Source: Sporosarcina beigongshangi (GTDB lineage Bacteria; Actinomycetota; Actinomycetes; Actinomycetales; Micrococcaceae). Taken from it: a DNA stretch of 64,000 bases. Positions within the stretch are counted from its first letter, which is position 1. Every line of letters starts with the position of its first letter. Positions 59,304-64,000 of this stretch are shown here, piece by piece. The position numbers and the translations under genes were made by a program. The notes under the pieces were generated by a model, which searched no databases, was not told the DNA's origin, and saw nothing but the letters and a program-made list of their open reading frames with translations. The stretch spans positions 1 through 64,000 of the forward strand of contig NZ_JADHDY010000012.1 in the NCBI RefSeq assembly GCF_016820535.1. The letters are read 5' to 3'.

Positions 59304-60836
59304 ATGACTCAAGTGGCTGCAGAAACTGTCGGTGTTTTGGTGCGGGATGCACGGAACGAAAAAGGGTGGACCCAGGGCGAGCTGGCATCCCATCTCGGAA
59401 CCAGCCAGAGTGCCGTGGCGCGCATGGAACAGGGCAAGCAGAACCTCAGCCTGAAGATGATCCAGCGCATGGAAGCCCTCCTGGAGGCCAACCTGTTCAG
59501 TGTCGGAGCCGTGTCCAAGAACGCCGTGACCCACCTCCGCGTGCACGGCGGGCGGCAGCTCTCGGGCAGCGTGGACGTCAACTCCAGCAAGAACGCCGGT
59601 GTGGCCCTGCTGTGCGCCAGCCTGATCAACCGCGGCACCACCACACTGCGCCGCCTGGCCCGGATCGAAGAGGTCAACCGCATCGTTGAGCTGCTGACCT
59701 CCATCGGCGTCGAATGCACCTGGCTCGATGACAACGACCTGCGGATCCGCCGCCCGGAAGTGCTGGACCTGGCCTCGATGGACATTGCCGCAGCCAAGCG
59801 CACCCGCAGCGTCATCATGCTGCTGGGCCCGCTCCTGGATGAGGAAGACCCCTACCGCATCCCCTACGCCGGCGGCTGCGACCTCGGCACCCGCACGGTG
59901 GAGCCGCACATGCAGGCACTGCGCGAATTCGGGCTGGACGTCAATGCCCACGACGGTTTCTACCAGGTCCAGGCCCCCCGCAGCGACAGGGAAGACCGCA
60001 CCTTTGTGCTGACAGAGCGCGGGGACACTGTCACCGAAAACGCCATCATGGCCGCCGCGCTGCGGGAAGGCACCACAATCATCCGCAACGCCAGCCCCAA
60101 CTACATGGTGCAGGACCTCTGCTTCTACCTGCAGGGCCTGGGGGTCAGGGTGGAAGGCGTCGGTTCCACCACGCTGACCATCAAGGGCAAGTCCCACATC
60201 GATGTGGACATTGAATACGCCCCGTCTGAAGACCCCATCGAAGCCATGTCCCTCATCACCGCCGGCATCGTGACAAAGTCCGAGGTCACCGTGCGCCGTG
60301 TCCCCATCGAGTTCATGGAGATCGAGCTCAAGGTTCTCGAGCAGATGGGCTTCCGCTACCTCAAGTCGGCCGAGTACGTGGCACGCAACGGCAAGACCCG
60401 CCTCGTGGACATCACCACGCTGCCCTCCGACCTTAAGTCCGCCCCGGACAAGATCCACCCCATGCCGTTCCCGGGCCTGAACATCGACAACCTGCCGTTC
60501 TTCGCCGTCATCGCCTCCTGCGCTGAGGGCACCACGCTGATCCACGACTGGGTGTACGAAAACCGCGCCATCTACCTGACCGAACTGAACCGCCTCGGCG
60601 CCGGCGTCCGCCTGCTGGATCCGCACCGCATCGACATCACCGGCCCCACCGCCTGGCGTGCTGCCGAAATCGGCTGCCCTCCCGCACTCCGCCCGGCCGC
60701 CTGCATCCTGTTGGCCATGCTCGCCGCGAAGGGCACCAGCGAACTGCGCAACATCTATGTCATTGAGCGCGGCTACGAGGATCTCGCCGAGCGCCTGAAC
60801 ACCATCGGCGCCGAGATCGAGTATTTCCAGGACTGA
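59304..60836 (+). CDS. HTH (XRE/Cro-type)-MurA-like enolpyruvyltransferase fusion
   Basis: 510 residues, about 90 longer than ordinary MurA. Residues 5-65 form an XRE helix-turn-helix (LVRDARNEKGWTQGELASHL, GTSQSAVARMEQGKQNLSL). Residues 75-510 are an EPSP-synthase-fold enolpyruvyltransferase. K96 (SSKNAG), C192 in AGGCDLGTR, R197, H202, R421 (YENR) and R463 align with E. coli MurA K22, C115, R120, H125, R331 and R397. The FPTD motif is FPGL here, so the general-base Asp305 seems to be Leu392, with Asp395 nearby. It may be a MurA, or a MurA-like sensor that regulates cell-wall genes. Confidence 0.88.
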   Translation: MTQVAAETVGVLVRDARNEKGWTQGELASHLGTSQSAVARMEQGKQNLSLKMIQRMEALLEANLFSVGAVSKNAVTHLRVHGGRQLSGSVDVNSSKNAGVALLCASLINRGTTTLRRLARIEEVNRIVELLTSIGVECTWLDDNDLRIRRPEVLDLASMDIAAAKRTRSVIMLLGPLLDEEDPYRIPYAGGCDLGTRTVEPHMQALREFGLDVNAHDGFYQVQAPRSDREDRTFVLTERGDTVTENAIMAAALREGTTIIRNASPNYMVQDLCFYLQGLGVRVEGVGSTTLTIKGKSHIDVDIEYAPSEDPIEAMSLITAGIVTKSEVTVRRVPIEFMEIELKVLEQMGFRYLKSAEYVARNGKTRLVDITTLPSDLKSAPDKIHPMPFPGLNIDNLPFFAVIASCAEGTTLIHDWVYENRAIYLTELNRLGAGVRLLDPHRIDITGPTAWRAAEIGCPPALRPAACILLAMLAAKGTSELRNIYVIERGYEDLAERLNTIGAEIEYFQD

Positions 60837-60868
60837 TCCAGCCCAGCTTTTTCCCAAAGCACGACGGC

Positions 60869-60901
60869 GGCCGGTGACCTTTGCTTGAAAGGTCACCGGC
60901 C
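60869..60901 (+). terminator. Hairpin after the HTH-MurA gene
   Basis: A perfect 14-bp stem, GGCCGGTGACCTTT / AAAGGTCACCGGCC (60869-60882 / 60888-60901) with a 5-nt loop, directly follows an ACGACGGCG (60861-60869) whose partner arm has decayed to CCGTCCGC. It is a further, diverged member of the hairpin family and a likely transcript end. Confidence 0.8.
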
Positions 60902-60995
60902 CGTCCGCTGCCTCCCACTGCTCGCAAGCTCGCAGCGGGCCCCTCGACAGCTTTCTTACCCTGAGTCTGGGAAAGTCACCTGACGTTGAGGAGGT

Positions 60996-62207
60996 CTAGA
61001 TTGCCGCCAGCGCCGCGGCAAGGTCCCGCTTCAGGTCGTCCAGGTCCTCCAAGCCCACGGACAGGCGCAGGAAGCCGTCGGAGAGCCCGATCGCGGCGCG
61101 CCCTTCCGGGCCCATGGCGCGGTGCGTGGTGGTGGCCGGGTGCGTGATGAGGGACTTGGCATCACCCAGGTTGTTGGAGATGTCGATAATGGACAGCGCG
61201 TTCAGCAGCGCGAACGCCGCATCCTTGCTTGTGCCGGACGCGGGCTCGGCCAGCTCGAACGTCAGCACGGTGCCGCCTGCCTTCATCTGCTTCTTCGCCA
61301 GCTCATACTGCGGGTGCGAGGGCAGGTGCGGGTACAGCACCCGGGCAACCTGCGGCTGAGCCTCGAGGAATTCACCCAGCGCCAGTGCGTTGTTGCACGA
61401 GTGTGTGACGCGCAGGTTCATGGTCTCCAACCCCTTCGTCAGCACCCAGGCGCTGAATGAGGACAGCGCCGGCCCCGTGTGCCGCATGAGGTTCTTGACA
61501 GGGCCGTCAATGAACTCCTTGGAGCCCAGGATGGCGCCGCCCAGCACCCGCCCCTGACCGTCGATGTGCTTCGTGCCCGAGTACACAACGATGTCCGCAC
61601 CAAAATCGCCGCAGCGCTGCAGCAGGGGGGTGGCGAACACGTTGTCGGCCACCACCTGCGCACCCGCGGCATGCGCCAAATCACACACAGCCTGCACGTC
61701 GATGATCTCCTGCATCGGGTTTGACGGCGACTCGAAGAACACGGCGGTGGTCGGCACGCTCAAGGCCTCGCGCCACTGCTCCAGGTCCGGCCCATCCACG
61801 AACACGGTCTCGACTCCCCAGCGCGGGAGCAGCTCGTTCAGGATCACAAAGCAGGAGCCAAACAGCGATCGTGACGCCACCACCCGGTCACCGGCAGCGA
61901 GCAGCGCACCCAGGGCGGTGAACACGGCGGACATGCCGGACGCCGTCGCAAAGCACGCCTCCTTGCCCTCGAGCAAGCGCAGGCGCTCCTGGAAGGTGGC
62001 CACTGACGGGTTGCCGTAGCGCGAGTACACGAAGCGGTCCACCTCGCCAGTGAATGCCTGCTCGGCGGCCTCGGCTGATTCGTACACGAACCCGGAATTC
62101 AGGAACAGCGCCTCGGAGGTCTCCTGGAAGTTGCTGCGGTCAAGCCCGCCGCGCACGGCCTGGGTGTCTGCGGACCAGGTGGCTGCGTGCTCATTAAAGT
62201 TGCTCAA
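60996..62207 (-). CDS. metZ: O-succinylhomoserine sulfhydrylase (Cys/Met metabolism PLP enzyme)
   Basis: 403 residues. The PLP-binding YSGTKHIDGQGRVLGG sits near 207-222 with the Schiff-base Lys about 213. YSRYGNPSVATFQERL near 60-75 and VFFESPSNPMQEIIDV near 155-170 are family motifs, and HPATTTHRAMGPE near 358-370 is the usual C-terminal signature of MetZ. It makes homocysteine from an activated homoserine and sulfide. It is the last gene of an operon with a rhodanese and a DUF1737 gene behind a SAM-IV riboswitch. Confidence 0.92.
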   Translation of the reverse strand: MSNFNEHAATWSADTQAVRGGLDRSNFQETSEALFLNSGFVYESAEAAEQAFTGEVDRFVYSRYGNPSVATFQERLRLLEGKEACFATASGMSAVFTALGALLAAGDRVVASRSLFGSCFVILNELLPRWGVETVFVDGPDLEQWREALSVPTTAVFFESPSNPMQEIIDVQAVCDLAHAAGAQVVADNVFATPLLQRCGDFGADIVVYSGTKHIDGQGRVLGGAILGSKEFIDGPVKNLMRHTGPALSSFSAWVLTKGLETMNLRVTHSCNNALALGEFLEAQPQVARVLYPHLPSHPQYELAKKQMKAGGTVLTFELAEPASGTSKDAAFALLNALSIIDISNNLGDAKSLITHPATTTHRAMGPEGRAAIGLSDGFLRLSVGLEDLDDLKRDLAAALAAI

Positions 62208-62338
62208 TTGTGGTTCCTTGGCTTTCGCTTGTGGTGCTGGTGAAGTACGACGGCGGCCCTTGCGCCACGCTGGCGGTGCGCCTGGTGCGGCGGCCGGGTT
62301 GGGCGGGCCCGCAAGTGGTGGCAGGCCGTGGAGGGAAG

Positions 62339-62731
62339 CTAGTGCCAGGGCAGCTTGCGGTTCTTCCAGCCGTTGACCACGCGTTCGCCGTAGCGGTCGG
62401 GCTCGCCCTCAAACCCTTCCAGGATGTTGTACGCCGTGTAGCCGGCGGCGGTTGCAGCCTCGGCGGCGGCGATGGAGCGGGCGCCGGAACGGCACAGCAC
62501 CACCAGTTCCGTGCCTGGCTGGACAACCTCGGCAAGTTCCCGCAGGAAGTCCGGGTTGTTCTGCCCGCTGCCCAGGTTCCACTGGATGAATGCGGGCTTG
62601 GCACCCAGCGACGAGATGTCCGGCACGCCAATGTGCTGCCATTCGCCTTCGGTGCGCACATCAACCAGGACAGCGCCGCCCGCCACGCGCTCCCATGCCG
62701 ATTCAGGGCTCACATCACCTGCGTAGCTCAT
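62339..62731 (-). CDS. Rhodanese-like sulfurtransferase
   Basis: 130 residues: single rhodanese domain with GAVLVDVRTEGEWQHIGVPD near 20-39 and active-site loop VVLCRSGARSIAAAEA near 90-105, with catalytic Cys near 93. It could carry sulfide equivalents for the metZ reaction. It overlaps the DUF1737 gene by 4 bp upstream and lies 131 bp before metZ. Confidence 0.92.
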   Translation of the reverse strand: MSYAGDVSPESAWERVAGGAVLVDVRTEGEWQHIGVPDISSLGAKPAFIQWNLGSGQNNPDFLRELAEVVQPGTELVVLCRSGARSIAAAEAATAAGYTAYNILEGFEGEPDRYGERVVNGWKNRKLPWH

Positions 62732-62988
62732 GCGATGCCCTCGCCGTCAAACTCAAGGTCGGCGTCGAGCTCGTCAACGGCGGTGGCGACGGCGGCATCG
62801 CTGACGGCCACGGCGGAAGGCAGGATCACGGCTTGGGCGGCCACCACGGACGTGCCGTCGAAGGTCACGGCCGGCCCGCCATGGAGCACATATCCCTCGG
62901 CGAGGGCCTCCGTCACCCGCTCACAGAAGATGCGGTCGTCGGGGCCGGTGATGAGCCGGTAGGCCAGGGGGGAATCGTCCGCGGACAT
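62728..62988 (-). CDS. DUF1737 domain protein
   Basis: 86 residues, with YRLITGPDDRIFCERVTEAL and EGYVLHGGPAVTFDG (about 10-45) as the DUF1737 pattern, then a repeat of acidic and hydrophobic residues to the C-terminus. GAGGAG is 5-8 bases before the ATG. First gene of the SAM-IV-controlled operon, coupled to the rhodanese by ATGA. Function unknown. Confidence 0.83.
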   Translation of the reverse strand: MSADDSPLAYRLITGPDDRIFCERVTEALAEGYVLHGGPAVTFDGTSVVAAQAVILPSAVAVSDAAVATAVDELDADLEFDGEGIA

Positions 62989-63070
62989 GGGTACTCCTCA
63001 TTGCAAGTAGCCGACGCAGCAAGCGGGAGCTGGGGGCGGTGCCTGGGGTTGGGCCAAAGGCGCCGCGGGT

Positions 63071-63200
63071 GGGTTCACGCTTGCAATTTGCCAGCCATGG
63101 ATCACTGGGTTTGCCGAGTATTCACCTGAGGCACCCCGCCGGAACAGAGGGTTGCCGTCCAGCAAGTCAGGGCTTGGCGCTGGAACTCATTACTCTCTTT
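63071..63200 (-). promoter_or_regulatory. SAM-IV riboswitch
   Basis: Read on the minus strand the leader contains TAATGAGTTCCAGCG, CAAGCCCTGACTTGCTGG, CGGCAACCCTC, GGCGGGGTGCCTCAGGTGA and ending in GCAAGCGTGAACCC. These match in order the actinobacterial SAM-IV consensus (ATGAGTGCCAGCG, CAAGCCC, GCTTGCTGG, CGGCAACCCTCC, GGGGTGCC). It lies about 80 bp upstream of the DUF1737-rhodanese-metZ operon, so high SAM should lower expression. The sequence from 62989 to 63070 would be the expression platform. Confidence 0.9.
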
Positions 63201-63305
63201 GAAAATAACACACGGACTCCCAGTGGCAGGCACGGGGCGCCGAGTATGGCGCAACATGACGGAAATCAGCAGGCACGCAGGCGGTGGTACTGGCATCATG
63301 GGTCC

Positions 63306-63941
63306 ATGACCACCACGCGCACCTTTGCCGCCGTCCGTTTTGCCTTTGGCGCCATGACCCTGGTGGCAGTGGGCATCCAGCTGGGCATCCACATCGGCCA
63401 CGGCTACAGCGTGCTGAACTTCTTCAGCTACTTCACGAACCTGTCCAACATTTTTGCCGCCGCCGTGCTGGTGGTTGAATCGGTGGCAGCCTGGCGAGGG
63501 AAGGACCTCGGCCCGGCTTGGGCCCTGCTGCGCAGCATTTCCGTGGTGTGCATGGCGTTGGTGGGCATCGTGTTCAGTGCCTTGTTGCGCGACGTCGACC
63601 TCGGCTCGCTGCTGCCGTGGATCAACACCTGGCTGCACTACGTCATGCCCATCGCCGTCGTGGCCGACTGGCTCCTCTTTCCGCCCCGCCACCAGATCCC
63701 GCTCAAGCGCATCGGCGTGGCCGTGCTGTTTCCGCTGGCCTACCTGGCGTATTCGCTGCTCCGGGGTGCGGGCACCGGCTGGTACGCCTACCCCTTCCTC
63801 AACCCGGCCGACGGCGGATACGCTGCGGTCCTGCTGACATGCCTGGTCATCGCGGTGGTCTTCGTTGCCATGACGATGTTGGTCATGTGGCTGGGCAACA
63901 AGCTGGGCGGCCGGCGCGTCCGGGCCGGTGTCCAACGCTAA
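63306..63941 (+). CDS. Pr6Pr family membrane protein (FAR-17a/AIG1-like)
   Basis: 211 residues from ATG 63306, with six helices. NFFSYFTNLSNIFAAAVL near 39-56, TWLHYVMPIAVVADWLLFPP near 110-129, and PLAYLAYSLLRG with WYAYPFLNP near 146-165 are typical of Pr6Pr proteins. Function not known. An earlier in-frame start would reach back into the metZ operon leader, so I use the ATG. Confidence 0.86.
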   Translation: MTTTRTFAAVRFAFGAMTLVAVGIQLGIHIGHGYSVLNFFSYFTNLSNIFAAAVLVVESVAAWRGKDLGPAWALLRSISVVCMALVGIVFSALLRDVDLGSLLPWINTWLHYVMPIAVVADWLLFPPRHQIPLKRIGVAVLFPLAYLAYSLLRGAGTGWYAYPFLNPADGGYAAVLLTCLVIAVVFVAMTMLVMWLGNKLGGRRVRAGVQR

Positions 63942-63952
63942 AGCCAAACGTT

Positions 63953-64000
63953 GGTCCGGGGTGCTGGCGCCAAGCGTAGGTCCGGGGGTGCTGGTGCCAA
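63953..64000. repeat. Tandem repeat at the window edge
   Basis: GGTCCGGG(G)GTGCTGG(C/T)GCCAA occurs at 63953-63973 and again at 63979-64000, separated by GCGTA, and is cut off by the end of the window. Each unit has TTGG and CCAA near its ends. More copies may follow. Confidence 0.65.

Noticed and set aside
63039-63305. N-terminal extension of the Pr6Pr protein
   Set aside because: The extension would be translated from the strand opposite the SAM-IV riboswitch, has no membrane or conserved segment, and a good ATG lies at 63306 before the first helix.

Overview
The window is chromosomal DNA of a high-GC actinobacterium, most likely Arthrobacter or a close relative in the Micrococcaceae. The reasons are the strong GC bias, many GTG starts, stop-start overlaps of the ATGA/GTGA type, an IdeR/DtxR-type iron box, a SAM-IV riboswitch (a class known from Actinobacteria), the actinobacterial rpmB-rpmG-rpsN set, and a seven-domain Mrp antiporter with a long MrpA. 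I see no transposase, integrase, phage module, CRISPR array or rRNA operon. The region is ordinary chromosome with a few accessory spots.

Layout. 1-7.2 kb: LOG-family phosphoribohydrolase, secreted or anchored alpha/beta hydrolase, GNAT acetyltransferase, a HAD-like gene that has lost an internal segment, a Phd-type antitoxin/toxin pair lying between two copies of a 160-190 bp direct repeat, an AI-2E family permease and a GST-like glutathionyl-hydroquinone reductase. 7.2-16.4 kb: a divergent MarR/oxidoreductase pair with two palindromic operators, then an IdeR-controlled siderophore uptake operon (lipoprotein, two permeases, ATPase, siderophore-interacting reductase), a VOC protein and an amidohydrolase. 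15.9-20.7 kb: MarR regulator divergent from an ABC exporter, an MFS transporter and an SGNH hydrolase. 21.4-23.1 kb: a zinc-ligand-poor ribosomal protein operon (L28, L33, S14) and an HU protein, separated by 0.7 kb of repeat-rich DNA.

23.2-30.7 kb: a CopD-CtaG membrane fusion translationally coupled to a thioredoxin-NHL protein (copper delivery and cytochrome oxidase maturation is the likely theme), a DUF4190 protein, a DHA2 MFS pump and an anchored protein. 30.7-40.3 kb: HerA-like ATPase, AEC carrier, panD, LysR, MFS, vsr, fatty-acid desaturase, VOC, a carboxyethylornithine-synthase-like dehydrogenase with a 44-residue lysine-rich protein, tRNA-Gly and a SHOCT protein. 40.4-50.8 kb: a K+/H+ antiporter with TrkA-C regulatory subunit, dcd, an Atg22-like MFS, and the complete mrpA-G operon. 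50.9-64 kb: a secreted GH84 hexosaminidase, a TPP-riboswitch-controlled ECF thiamine/HMP transporter, lactate dehydrogenase, an unusual HTH-MurA fusion, and a SAM-IV-controlled DUF1737-rhodanese-metZ operon, ending in a membrane protein.

The most unusual items are the HTH-MurA fusion (59304-60836), whose conserved Cys, Lys and Arg residues are present but whose FPTD aspartate seems replaced; the direct-repeat-flanked toxin-antitoxin cassette beside a damaged HAD gene; a dispersed family of ACGACGGCG/CGCCGTCGT hairpins; and the riboswitch leaders with visible ribosome-site or switch pairing. All functional calls rest on reading motifs by eye; no database search was possible.
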